This document shows, piece after piece, positions 51,990 through 59,245 of a stretch of 59,245 nt of DNA. The position numbers and the translations under genes were made by a program. Every line of letters starts with the position of its first letter. Positions within the stretch are counted from its first letter, which is position 1. Under the pieces are notes generated by a model. It made no database searches. It had not been told where the DNA came from and saw only the letters and a list, made by a program, of their open reading frames with translations. The stretch spans positions 1-59,245 of the forward strand of contig JAMPHD010000015.1 of assembly GCA_023663635.1 (NCBI GenBank). The letters run 5' to 3'. The stretch is from Acetatifactor muris (GTDB lineage: Bacteria; Bacillota; Clostridia; Lachnospirales; Lachnospiraceae).

Positions 51990-52554
51990 ATGAAGGAAAA
52001 AGTACTTAGTGTTTTCATAGATGAATCCGGAGATTTTGGACAATACAATCCGGCTTTTCCAAACTATTTTGTTGCAATGGTTTTACATGATCAGAGAAAA
52101 GATATTTCAAGAAATATTGAAACATTGGAAAGGCAGATAAGTAATTGGGGATATCCGGAACATACCATACATACAGGACCATTGATCAGGCGGGAAGGTG
52201 CTTACAAAAATGACTTGAGAGAAAAAAGAAAAGCGTTATTTAATGCACTATATCACTTTATATACATATTTTTCTTCTTTTGATAAGGTTGTTGTTTACT
52301 ATGATTATGGTCAGACTGAATTGGCGCGAATATTGGTATCTGTATTTAATACTATGTTTTCAAATGTTGAGTTTAGAAAAATAGAAACAAATCAATATAA
52401 ATTATCACAAACGGCAGATTTGATCTGTACAGTTGAAACTATCGCGCAAAAGAATGTACTTACCAAGTCGGAAAGTGAATTCTTTCATTCAAAACGTGAT
52501 TTTAATAAAAATATATATAAGAACATTGTTAGGAAAAAGTTAAGTGAAAAATAG
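51990..52554 (+). pseudogene. DUF3800 gene, frameshifted and internally shortened
   Basis: The start LSVFIDESGDFGQ has the acidic DESGD motif of DUF3800, an RNase H/integrase-like fold family of unknown function. The first frame stops at 52281-52283. The second, shifted by one base, continues with DKVVVYYDYGQTELARIL, then KLSQTADLICTVETIAQ, the family's C-terminal half including its second and third acidic positions. Between the FNALYHF and YTYFSSF parts some 40-50 residues usually present are missing, so a deletion caused the shift near 52243-52280. AT-rich compared with neighbours. Start ATG 51990 follows GAAGGGATG. Confidence 0.75.
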
Positions 52555-52601
52555 TAGTGGAAACCTTTTCACAAATAATTCGATAAATTATACTAAAAAT
52601 A

Positions 52602-52630
52602 TTGGATTTTTTTTATAAATATGATACAAT
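52602..52630 (+). promoter_or_regulatory. promoter of the scaffold/GGGtGRT operon
   Basis: TTGGAT, 17 bases, TACAAT at 52625-52630 with a TGA just before it (extended -10). The leader has a hairpin, AGGGA 52658-52662 with TCCCT 52674-52678 inside ATGAT/ATCAT. Confidence 0.75.
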
Positions 52631-52718
52631 ACATGATACAGTTATGTCAGATGATGGAGGGAGTGCGCTTTTTTCCCTGAAATATCATTAAAGCAATAGA
52701 GTCGAAAGGAGATTTCAC

Positions 52719-53411
52719 ATGATTTACTCAAAAGAAGTTGAAGAAATGTGTCCCGTGGCACAGGGCGTGAATCACGGCTGTGCGCCTATTCCTGAAGAAG
52801 CCAAGTGGGTGAAAGCCAAAGATGTCAAGGACATCTCCGGTCTGACGCACGGCATCGGTTGGTGCGCTCCTCAGCAAGGTGCCTGCAAGCTGACCCTGAA
52901 CGTGAAGGAGGGGATCATTCAGGAGGCGCTTGTGGAGACCATCGGTTGCTCCGGCATGACACATTCCGCAGCTATGGCCGCAGAGATCCTTCCCGGCAGA
53001 ACCGTGATGGAGGCTTTGAACACCGACCTTGTGTGCGATGCCATCAACACCGCCATGAGAGAGCTGTTTTTGCAGATCGTTTACGGTCGTACCCAGAGCG
53101 CGTTCTCTGAGGACGGTCTTCCCATCGGAGCAGGTCTGGAGGATCTGGGCAAGGGTCTGAGAAGCCAGGTGGGCACCATGTACGGCACACTGAAGAAGGG
53201 ACCCCGCTATCTGGAGATGGCAGAGGGCTATGTGACGGGTATTGCGCTGGATGCGGATGATCAGATCATCGGCTATCAGTTTGTGAGTCTCGGCAAAATG
53301 ACCGACTTCATCAAAAAGGGTGACGATCCCAACACCGCTTACGAGAAGGCTAAAGGGCAGTACGGCCGCGTGGCGGACGCAGTGAAGATCATTGACCCCA
53401 GACAGGAATAA
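52719..53411 (+). CDS. NifU/IscU-like iron-sulfur cluster scaffold-type protein
   Basis: 230 residues related to NifU-N scaffold proteins. Cys near positions 11, 21, 49, 56, 76 and 105 (EMCPVAQ, HGCAPIP, GWCAPQQGAC, IGCSGMTHSA, LVCDAIN) are candidates for Fe-S or metal binding. The pattern GCSGMTHSAAMAAEIL corresponds to the GCxxSxASAS region of IscU-type scaffolds. It is followed after 19 bases by the GGGtGRT gene, with which it forms a conserved pair. What cluster or target it serves is unknown. Ribosome site AAAGGAG. Confidence 0.78.
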   Translation: MIYSKEVEEMCPVAQGVNHGCAPIPEEAKWVKAKDVKDISGLTHGIGWCAPQQGACKLTLNVKEGIIQEALVETIGCSGMTHSAAMAAEILPGRTVMEALNTDLVCDAINTAMRELFLQIVYGRTQSAFSEDGLPIGAGLEDLGKGLRSQVGTMYGTLKKGPRYLEMAEGYVTGIALDADDQIIGYQFVSLGKMTDFIKKGDDPNTAYEKAKGQYGRVADAVKIIDPRQE

Positions 53412-53430
53412 GAGAAGGAGGACACACGAG

Positions 53431-54441
53431 ATGGCTTTATTTGAATCATATGAAAGAAGAATCGATAAGATCAATTCCGTTTTGAACAGCTATGGCATCT
53501 CCTCCATCGAGGAAGCTGAGAAGATCACCAAGGATGCCGGCCTTGACGTATACAATCAGGTCAAGGGCATTCAGCCCATCTGTTTTGAGAATGCATGTTG
53601 GGCATATACCGTGGGCGCGGCGATCGCGATCAAGAAGAACTGCAGGAAGGCATCTGATGCCGCAGCAGCGATCGGAGAGGGCCTGCAGGCATTCTGTATC
53701 CCGGGCTCCGTGGCGGACACCCGCAAGGTAGGTCTCGGACACGGCAATCTGGGCAAAATGCTCTTGGAGGAGGAGACGGAGTGTTTCTGTTTCCTGGCAG
53801 GACATGAGTCCTTTGCGGCTGCGGAGGGCGCTATCGGTATCGCCGAGAAGGCCAACAAAGTGCGCCAGAAACCCTTGAGAGTCATTCTGAACGGTCTCGG
53901 CAAGGACGCGGCGCAGATCATCTCCCGTATCAACGGATTTACTTTTGTGGAGACGGAGTATGATCCTTATACCAACACCGTGAAAGAGGTGTTCCGCAAG
54001 TCCTATTCCGACGGACTTCGCGCAAAGGTGAACTGCTATGGCGCAAATGATGTCTGCGAGGGCGTGGCGATCATGCACAAGGAGGGCGTTGACGTGTCCA
54101 TCACCGGCAACTCCACCAACCCCACCAGATTCCAGCATCCCGTTGCGGGTACATACAAGAAAGAGTGTATTGAACAGGGCAAGAAGTATTTCTCCGTTGC
54201 GTCCGGCGGCGGTACGGGACGTACCCTTCATCCCGACAATATGGCTGCGGGCCCCGCTTCTTACGGTATGACGGATACCTTGGGACGTATGCATTCCGAT
54301 GCACAGTTCGCAGGTTCCTCCTCCGTTCCCGCTCATGTGGAGATGATGGGACTGATCGGAGCCGGCAACAACCCCATGGTGGGTATGACGGTTGCGGTAG
54401 CCGTTTCGATTGAGGAAGCGGCTTCGGCTGGGAAATTCTAA
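53431..54441 (+). CDS. GGGtGRT family protein
   Basis: 336 residues. Contains the motif GGGTGRTLHPDNMAAGPASY that names this family, together with GHGNLGKMLLEEETECF and NSTNPTRFQHP. Function is unknown. Occurrence with the scaffold-like gene suggests an Fe-S or metal-dependent process (inference). Glycine-rich nucleotide-type loops suggest a cofactor or nucleotide site. ATG 53431 has AAGGAGG; the frame is open to 53392 inside the preceding gene. Ends before a strong terminator. Confidence 0.85.
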   Translation: MALFESYERRIDKINSVLNSYGISSIEEAEKITKDAGLDVYNQVKGIQPICFENACWAYTVGAAIAIKKNCRKASDAAAAIGEGLQAFCIPGSVADTRKVGLGHGNLGKMLLEEETECFCFLAGHESFAAAEGAIGIAEKANKVRQKPLRVILNGLGKDAAQIISRINGFTFVETEYDPYTNTVKEVFRKSYSDGLRAKVNCYGANDVCEGVAIMHKEGVDVSITGNSTNPTRFQHPVAGTYKKECIEQGKKYFSVASGGGTGRTLHPDNMAAGPASYGMTDTLGRMHSDAQFAGSSSVPAHVEMMGLIGAGNNPMVGMTVAVAVSIEEAASAGKF

Positions 54442-54476
54442 ATATATCTTATTTCAACAAAATGTCGAAAGGCTTG

Positions 54477-54513
54477 AAAGTACCGTAATCTACAGGGGTT
54501 ACGGTACTTTTTT
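54477..54513 (+). terminator. terminator of the scaffold/GGGtGRT operon
   Basis: AAAGTACCGTAA (54477-54488) and TTACGGTACTTT (54499-54510), 12 perfect pairs, loop 10, six T. It marks the last chromosomal feature before the integrated element. Confidence 0.9.
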
Positions 54514-54591
54514 GGTGCCAAAAACCAGAAAAGGAAATTTGCTGTGAGAAGCCGTGTAACGTGCGAGAATTTGGTGAGTAGGCATCCGGTA

Positions 54592-54622
54592 GGTAACGAG
54601 TAGGTAACACGGTGAAGGTAAC
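54592..54622. repeat. GGTAAC repeats, candidate integrase arm sites
   Basis: GGTAAC at 54592, 54603 and 54617 in the same orientation, the first two embedded in the longer match GTAGGTAAC. They lie 48 bases past the integrase stop, where arm-type sites of tyrosine integrases are commonly found. The exact attachment core is not visible because the other end is outside the window. Confidence 0.45.
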
Positions 54623-54669
54623 AAAAAATCGGGCAAGGAGAAAAAGAGAAAATGCCGCAGGCGCAAGGC

Positions 54670-55800
54670 TTACGACATTTTTTCGATGTCCTCCCGGAGC
54701 CAGTCGAGGTCCCGGTATGTATAGACTTTTTCGGTTACGTCATTGATCTTGTGGCCGACTAAGCGTTTCACAACGAGAGGGTCAACGCCGGCCTTTTTCA
54801 TTCTGGTAACGAAAGTGTTGCGTGGGTCATGCGGTCTGTGTTCCTGTTTGAAGGGCAGGGTCTCCATAACTTTGAAGAAACGTCCGGCATATTTGTCATA
54901 GGTGATATTGATGCCGCCTTTTGGAGAGTCGGGGTCATTGAGCAGAAATTCACTTCCCAGGTCCTGGGCTTTCTCGTAGTTCTTCCGCACAAGCTCGGCT
55001 ATCCGGGAATGGATTGGTACCATGCGGTTTTTGCCTGCATCGGTTTTCATGCCGCCGGTTATGTAGAGTTCCTCCAGATGTATGTCCTCCAGCCGGAGCC
55101 TTCCCATTTCTTGCGGCCTCCATCCTATGTAGCACTGAATGAGAATCCAGTCAACATATTTTACGGAGCCGATGTTATCCCAAAGTAGTTGCAGCTCGTC
55201 CTCGGAAAAAGGGATATGGCTGCGCCGGTTTTCTTCCTTCTCTTTGATGATGTCGTCGGAGAGTTCAAAAGTGCGGGCAAAGTTCTTATCCACCAGCTCA
55301 TATTCGAGGGCATAGTCCAGCATGAGGTTGAACATGGATTTGATCCTGGCTTTTGTGCCGGGGGAGGCGTGGGTTTTCTGCCCTGCGTTCTTCCCCCTGT
55401 CCTGGATAATGTAGCCGTCCTCCATGATGCCCTTGATATGCCTTGCACGGAGGTCTTTGACACGCATACCATAGAGAACATGGCAGTACCTCCAGGCGGC
55501 GGTTATCGTCCTTGCAGACGATTCACTTTCGAGGGTAGGAAAGTATGCCTCGGTCCATTTCTGGTAAAGCTCAGCAAGCGTGAGATTGCTGTTCTGGATG
55601 TCATAGGGGTTTGCGCCATATTCGGCCAATGCCTGCAGAGCCTCTTTTTTGGTTTTGAATGTTCCTATCGGCACACGGTTCTGAGTGGTCTTTCCTGTTT
55701 CTTGATCGGTAGTCCAGCCGAGGGTGACACGGGCCAGATAAGGCTTGCGCCGGTTCCCGGACAGCTTGGTTACACTTCCGTAACCGTTAGGCAGTTTCAT
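54670..55800 (-). CDS. tyrosine-type site-specific integrase
   Basis: 376 residues. An N-terminal arm-binding domain (GSVTKLSGNRRKPYLARVTL), a SAM-like core-binding domain (about 75-175) and a catalytic domain. Catalytic set: Arg in GWRPQEM, Lys in GGMKTDAGK, His-x-x-Arg in PHDPRNTF, His in RLVGHK and Tyr in EKVYTY. All are present, so it should be active. It inserts and excises the element at whose left end it lies, next to the GGTAAC repeats. Confidence 0.93.
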   Translation of the reverse strand: MKLPNGYGSVTKLSGNRRKPYLARVTLGWTTDQETGKTTQNRVPIGTFKTKKEALQALAEYGANPYDIQNSNLTLAELYQKWTEAYFPTLESESSARTITAAWRYCHVLYGMRVKDLRARHIKGIMEDGYIIQDRGKNAGQKTHASPGTKARIKSMFNLMLDYALEYELVDKNFARTFELSDDIIKEKEENRRSHIPFSEDELQLLWDNIGSVKYVDWILIQCYIGWRPQEMGRLRLEDIHLEELYITGGMKTDAGKNRMVPIHSRIAELVRKNYEKAQDLGSEFLLNDPDSPKGGINITYDKYAGRFFKVMETLPFKQEHRPHDPRNTFVTRMKKAGVDPLVVKRLVGHKINDVTEKVYTYRDLDWLREDIEKMS

Positions 55801-55813
55801 AGCATCACTTCCT

Positions 55814-56392
55814 TTACAGCTTGATAGATTCGATTACTGCGCCGAGTCCTGCATAGTCTGTCTTTACCGGCCCCAGTTTAAGCAGGGAGGACAGGGAGAT
55901 TCCCTTCTGCTCCGGCACCCTCTCATTCAGTACAGATGTAGGCAGCACATAGAAATCCCAATAGTCCAGGTTGAGCAGGGAAACGTCCTTTGTCCTGGCG
56001 GTAAAAAGGCAGAACACATACAGGTCGCAGTTGCGTTTCGCCACGGTTGCCGAAGTGGCGGTAACATTGTCCCAGGCCAGTTTCTTTCCAATGTCGAAAC
56101 GGATCTGAGCAAAGATATTTTCAGGGGTCCAGGCTTGAATGTAAGCGGCAGATTTTACTTCAATCCTGCGTCCGGATGGACTCGTCACGTCAAACGGGAG
56201 CCAGTTTTCTCGCATTTGCGTGCGGGGGGGGTACTCAGTATTGAGTGATGAATAAACGAGAAATTCTGCCATTACCCCACGCTGGGTATTGTCGATCAGT
56301 TCTGAATACGCCCAGCTCCAGTAATCCTTGACGGATATTCCGGCGCTGACTCCATGCAGGGTAAATTCCTCGTTTCCGGTTAATTGATCCAT
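55814..56392 (-). CDS. PD-(D/E)XK-like nuclease-fold protein of unknown role
   Basis: 192 residues; no confirmed family. The segment FDVTSPSGRRIEVKSAAYIQ has the D…ExK spacing of the PD-(D/E)XK nuclease core, followed by strands (IFAQIRFDIG, CDLYVFCLF). A catalytic-looking motif with no other recognised domain suggests a DNA-end or base-recognition nuclease used in restriction or defence; this is inference. The frame is open to 56491, but GGAGGA lies just before ATG 56392. Next to a small gene on the same strand, possibly its partner. Confidence 0.6.
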   Translation of the reverse strand: MDQLTGNEEFTLHGVSAGISVKDYWSWAYSELIDNTQRGVMAEFLVYSSLNTEYPPRTQMRENWLPFDVTSPSGRRIEVKSAAYIQAWTPENIFAQIRFDIGKKLAWDNVTATSATVAKRNCDLYVFCLFTARTKDVSLLNLDYWDFYVLPTSVLNERVPEQKGISLSSLLKLGPVKTDYAGLGAVIESIKL

Positions 56393-56406
56393 AGTTCCTC
56401 CGTTCC

Positions 56407-56724
56407 TCAGTCCATGCCGGTGCAGCCGGTAAGGGTGGCATTGATACTGGCAGGGTCGCCGTTGATGGAATCTGATAATAGTTTCCGGCACTCAGCATCC
56501 GATAGGGGGCCGTAAGAGTGCATCAGGCTGAATAGAAACTGATCCGGCAATGAGAGCCGGTTCTGCAGCAGCCGGATTTTCGCAACGGTACCGTAGGGGT
56601 AATCCTGGGAGCCGGAGTTGAAGCTGTCACAGAATGAAGAGAGGTAGAAGAGCAGGGCGGCGCATTCATTCCCTGCCTTTTCCTCTGAACGTGCCAGCTC
56701 AAAATAAAGGGCAGCATTTGTCAT
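56407..56724 (-). CDS. small protein of unknown function
   Basis: 105 residues. Helical, TPR-like start (NAALYFELARSEEKAGNECA, ALLFYLSSFCDSF), with no recognised family. It ends 14 bases before the nuclease-like gene and so is probably cotranscribed with it. ATG 56730 is only two bases from the GGAGA ribosome site, so ATG 56724 is chosen. Confidence 0.5.
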   Translation of the reverse strand: MTNAALYFELARSEEKAGNECAALLFYLSSFCDSFNSGSQDYPYGTVAKIRLLQNRLSLPDQFLFSLMHSYGPLSDAECRKLLSDSINGDPASINATLTGCTGMD

Positions 56725-56768
56725 AGGCATTCTCCTGTCTTAGTAGCGGCCATAGAGCCGGTACCATT

Positions 56769-57134
56769 CTAAACTGATAATCTTTTTTCCTCGTCGAGAT
56801 ATTTCTGAGACTCGGTATAAGCCTTCAGGAATCCTTTGAGTTCCCCGACAAATTCATATTTCTTAGGTTCCGGCAGGGAGCGGAACAGCGCCAGCAGTTC
56901 GTCCTCTTCGGGCGTAGTGGACTTGCGGACAGGGGCCTCCTGGCCGGTCAGAAGGTAGTCCAGGGAAACGCCCAGGAAGTCGGCAATGGTTTTCATATAC
57001 TTAGCAGGCGGATCATTCGTGCGGGCTTTCCAGGTTGACATTGTTGAAGTGCGGATGTTCAGTTTCTCGCAAAGTTCGTATGCCTTTTTGTCTTTCTCGC
57101 TGAGAGTTTGATAGATTCTTTCGATAATTTCCAT
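56769..57134 (-). CDS. XRE-family HTH repressor of the element
   Basis: 121 residues. N-terminal helix-turn-helix (KKAYELCEKLNIRTSTMSTW, then KYMKTIADFLGVSLDYLLTG) and a C-terminal helical tail. Probable master repressor: it is transcribed away from the HTH operon on the other side of an intergenic region full of inverted repeats. ATG 57134 follows GGAGG; ATG 57164 precedes the site. It shares no frame with the forward HTH genes. Confidence 0.85.
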   Translation of the reverse strand: MEIIERIYQTLSEKDKKAYELCEKLNIRTSTMSTWKARTNDPPAKYMKTIADFLGVSLDYLLTGQEAPVRKSTTPEEDELLALFRSLPEPKKYEFVGELKGFLKAYTESQKYLDEEKRLSV

Positions 57135-57156
57135 AGCAGCCTCCGTATAAAAAAAT

Positions 57157-57354
57157 TCTCGCATTTGAGTATATATCTATTTACAAACTCGTAATTGCGT
57201 GGTATAATATAAGTATGAAATACTAATCATTTCAAAGTTGCGAGCTGAGAGCGAAAAGTATTTCGTAACACGTCTGCGGGTTTGTAAATAGATTTACTTC
57301 TATTATAGCACGCAAATTCGCAAAGATAAATAAAAATATTTAGCAAATGCGAGA
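57157..57354. promoter_or_regulatory. nested perfect inverted repeats, element control region
   Basis: Outer pair TCTCGCATTTG (57157-57167) with CAAATGCGAGA (57344-57354), 11 of 11 bases. Inner pair ATCTATTTACAAAC (57175-57188) with GTTTGTAAATAGAT (57280-57293), 14 of 14. Several CGCAAATTCGC-like half sites lie between. The inner left arm overlaps the -35 of the forward promoter and the outer right arm abuts the ribosome site of the first HTH gene. Likely operators of the adjacent XRE repressor, possibly joined by looping. Confidence 0.6.
57180..57208 (+). promoter_or_regulatory. rightward promoter of the HTH operon
   Basis: TTTACA, 17 bases, perfect TATAAT at 57203-57208, giving a leader of about 155 bases. 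Minus-strand TTGAAA (57238-57233) with TATATT after 18 bases could serve the repressor gene. Confidence 0.65.
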
Positions 57355-57370
57355 AAGGAGTGATACTCAA

Positions 57371-57790
57371 ATGAAAAAGGAAACATCACAATGGGGTAAG
57401 GATGTCCGGAAAGCTGCGATTGATAATGACATGACGCTCAAGCAGCTTGCCGAGAGCATCGGTTACAGCTATGCGGTGGTTCTTTCGGTCATTTCCGGGA
57501 AGTATTCCAACACAACCTACCGGGCAATCGCTGAGAAGATCAACGAGAAGCTGGGGACAACGGGCTTGCCGGAGCGTACCGCAACACCATCAGACGAATG
57601 GTGTCAGGCAGTAAAGATTGAGCTTGTGAAACGGAAAATGAGCGTCAATCAGCTGGCAGAGAAGGCGAATGTCTCCAGGGATCGGCTGTCGCTGGTAATC
57701 AACGGCAGAATGATGAATGAAGAAATCGTAAATGCCGTCAACCGCCTGCTGAACATCACATTGCGGGCTGTTCCTGCTGGTGATACTTAA
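57371..57790 (+). CDS. protein with two HTH (XRE) domains
   Basis: 139 residues, two helix-turn-helix units: MTLKQLAESIGYSYAVVLSV (about 22-41) and MSVNQLAEKANVSRDRLSLV (about 91-110). It could bind direct or dimeric sites and regulate the element's genes or serve as an excision-type activator. The ATG at 57347 falls in an operator; ATG 57371 has AGGAG 11 bases upstream. First gene of the rightward operon. Confidence 0.75.
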   Translation: MKKETSQWGKDVRKAAIDNDMTLKQLAESIGYSYAVVLSVISGKYSNTTYRAIAEKINEKLGTTGLPERTATPSDEWCQAVKIELVKRKMSVNQLAEKANVSRDRLSLVINGRMMNEEIVNAVNRLLNITLRAVPAGDT

Positions 57791-57818
57791 ATTCTAACAG
57801 AAGGGTAGGTAATACGGA

Positions 57819-58313
57819 ATGGGGAAAGGCCCTATAAACGAGAACACAAATGTATATTTTCAGGCGAGAAAAAAGGCAGCAATATACAACGAGAGGCTAT
57901 ACAGCCGTGAAGGGGCTGCAGAACTTTTGGGAATTTCGGTATCTACGCTGGCGGATTACGAGCTTGGCAACACGAAAGTCGTGCCTGTGGATAAGGTGGT
58001 TCTTATGGCTGACCTCTACTGCGCCCCGGAGCTGATTGCCGGGTACTGCATGAGGGAGTGTCCGGTTCATGGGTTCCTGCCATTGGCAACGGAAGAAAAG
58101 AGCATACAGGGAATTGCGTTACGGCTTTTGAAAGGCTTTAACGAGGATGAACTAAAGGCTATGAAGGTGGATTTGATTGAGATAACGGAGGATGGGATCA
58201 TCAGCCAGGAAGAAATCCCGAAGCTGAAAGAAATCCTCAGAAAGCTGGACAGCATGGCAGAGGTAATCAGTGAAATGAAGATTGCCGGTGAGAAGTGCCT
58301 TAAAAGCAGATAA
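57819..58313 (+). CDS. HTH-domain protein of the element
   Basis: 164 residues. HTH segment (SREGAAELLGISVSTLADYE, residues 29-48), a short Cys pair region (YCAPELIAGYCMRECPVHGF) and a helical C-terminus. The Cys-rich part may be a small metal-binding motif. From memory, similar proteins occur in Lachnospiraceae prophage-like elements; the role is unknown. Spacing of 28 bases to the previous gene, with GGTAGG upstream. Confidence 0.7.
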   Translation: MGKGPINENTNVYFQARKKAAIYNERLYSREGAAELLGISVSTLADYELGNTKVVPVDKVVLMADLYCAPELIAGYCMRECPVHGFLPLATEEKSIQGIALRLLKGFNEDELKAMKVDLIEITEDGIISQEEIPKLKEILRKLDSMAEVISEMKIAGEKCLKSR

Positions 58314-58342
58314 AGCCGGGCGGTACCAGAAAGGAGTCTATT

Positions 58343-59005
58343 GTGAGAAGAAAAAAGCTGGCAAAGCTGTTGTTCGGGCTAAAGATCCTGGCGATATGCG
58401 GAGCCGCCGTATTCATGGTTAAAGGCGTCGGAGAGTTCTATGCAGATGCCGGTAAGGAGGAAGAAACAGAAGAGGTAAAGGTAACGGAAGAAAGCGTGAC
58501 AGCGGAGCCGGAAACAGAGGCGGTGCTGGAGATTGAAGAAAACGAAGTAGCCGAAAGGCAGTCAGCAGAGGCAGTTGTCGAGTACCAGAGCGGCATTCTC
58601 AGCATGGATTGGGATGCAGAGGAATCCTACCTGTTAGAGAAGATAGCAATGGCAGAGGCCGAAGGTGAGGATGTCGAAGGAAAAGCCCTTGTTATGCTGG
58701 TAGTCCTCAACAGGGTTTGGAGCGACAAGTTTCCGGACACTATCGAGGAGGTCATTTACCAGAGGACAGGAAACGGAGGCTGGCAGTTCAGTCCATTGCA
58801 GGAAGGCGGAAGGTGGTACACCACAGAGCCGGATCAGGAGTGCAGGGAGGCGCTGGAGCTGATCCAGACAGGAAAGTGGGACGAAAGCCAGGGAGCTTTA
58901 TATTTTGAGAGCGAAGGCAAGTCAGACTGGCACAGAAAAAATCTGGAGTTCCTTTTTCAGCATGGCAACCATTACTTCTACACAGATAAGGAGCGGGTGG
59001 GATGA
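58343..59005 (+). CDS. SleB-type cell-wall hydrolase
   Basis: 220 residues. An N-terminal membrane/signal helix (about residues 11-27), an acidic linker, then the Hydrolase_2 (SleB) domain at about 95-215 (EKIAMAEAEGEDVEGKALVM, VVLNRVWSDKFPDTIEEVIY, WQFSPL). It cleaves peptidoglycan and on a mobile element may help DNA transfer or release. GTG start at 58343 after AAGGAG. Overlaps the next gene by four bases. Confidence 0.85.
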   Translation: MRRKKLAKLLFGLKILAICGAAVFMVKGVGEFYADAGKEEETEEVKVTEESVTAEPETEAVLEIEENEVAERQSAEAVVEYQSGILSMDWDAEESYLLEKIAMAEAEGEDVEGKALVMLVVLNRVWSDKFPDTIEEVIYQRTGNGGWQFSPLQEGGRWYTTEPDQECREALELIQTGKWDESQGALYFESEGKSDWHRKNLEFLFQHGNHYFYTDKERVG

Positions 59006-59235
59006 AAAGCGTAAAGAGGTATATTTCAAGAAATTGGCTGTGGATAGCGGCCGGTCTGATACTGACAGAGGTTTCGGTAAAATCGGCATACGCTGCGAGA
59101 GGCTATCTGGCATACGGAGGCGAGTGGCTGACATTGCCGCTGATCCTGATGCTGGCAGAAGCGGCAAGAAGTGTCGGTGATGTAATCAGATTTTTATTCG
59201 GGAAGGAGGATGGCTATGGAGCAGACGGAGATTGA
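59002..59235 (+). CDS. small membrane protein
   Basis: 77 residues with two membrane helices (WLWIAAGLILTEVSVKSAYA, WLTLPLILMLAEAARSVG). Starts within the ATGA overlap with the hydrolase gene. Unknown role, perhaps holin-like or transfer-related (inference). Confidence 0.6.
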   Translation: MKSVKRYISRNWLWIAAGLILTEVSVKSAYAARGYLAYGGEWLTLPLILMLAEAARSVGDVIRFLFGKEDGYGADGD

Positions 59236-59245
59236 TGATATTGTG
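59216..59245 (+). CDS. start of the next gene (cut by the window edge)
   Basis: ATG at 59216 with AAGGAGG eight bases upstream, reading MEQTEIDDIV before the edge. It overlaps the small membrane protein gene by 20 bases. Too short to assign. Confidence 0.55.
   Translation, partial: MEQTEIDDIV

Noticed and set aside
1..59245. CRISPR array or insertion sequence
   Set aside because: No regularly spaced direct repeats and no transposase reading frame were seen.

Overview
The window looks like a chromosomal segment of a Gram-positive, GC-moderate anaerobe of the Clostridia, most likely Lachnospiraceae. The signs are strong AGGAGG-type ribosome sites, sigma-A promoters with 17-base spacers, a LytTR/GHKL two-component pair, DUF1292 and GGGtGRT family genes, and tightly packed biosynthetic operons. 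This placement is inference from gene content; no rRNA or other taxonomic marker is present.

Layout. 1-3,400: an HlyD-type adaptor, then an AT-rich patch of small defence-type genes: a broken Phd/Doc toxin-antitoxin pair, a broken SUKH gene, and an apparently intact AbrB/PIN pair on the minus strand. 3,600-12,600: gltX, a UvrD-like helicase, DUF1292, a GH13 protein that has lost its catalytic residues, a DUF5662 protein, a Cys-rich small protein and a LytTR/GHKL system. 12,600-20,000: potABCD (minus strand), a lactonase-type propeller, aroC (minus strand) and a QueG-like Fe-S protein. 20,000-34,800: lipoprotein, VanY-like carboxypeptidase, tgt, yajC, leuB-ilvD-ilvB, an L,D-transpeptidase, serC-serA, a deoxyinosine-glycosylase-type enzyme and a DUF1015 protein. 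34,850-48,500: glgB, mscS, tRNA-Thr(CGT), a TauBC-like ABC pair, argH, asd, a GGDEF-EAL protein, an AAA ATPase, topB and a left-handed beta-helix protein. 48,500-51,500: a TrpXYZ-like ABC operon with an internal terminator.

51,500-54,520 is the most unusual stretch. It holds a 131-base imperfect palindrome, then a compact structured RNA candidate of about 93 bases with its own strong promoter and terminator, placed directly upstream of a broken DUF3800 gene. After these comes a two-gene unit of unknown function, a NifU-like scaffold protein plus a GGGtGRT protein, ending in a strong terminator.

54,520 to the end is the left part of an integrated mobile element. It carries a tyrosine integrase with arm-type repeats, two accessory genes (one PD-(D/E)XK-like), an XRE repressor facing a divergent HTH operon across nested perfect inverted repeats, a SleB-type cell-wall hydrolase and a small membrane protein. 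The element runs past the right edge.

The core genes serve amino-acid supply (Ser, branched-chain, Arg, Asp family, chorismate), glycogen metabolism, queuosine-related tRNA modification, envelope remodelling and polyamine or amino-acid uptake. The accessory patches (1.6-3.4 kb, 51.5-52.6 kb and 54.5 kb onward) show decay and transfer. All family assignments come from reading the translated sequence; no database search was run.
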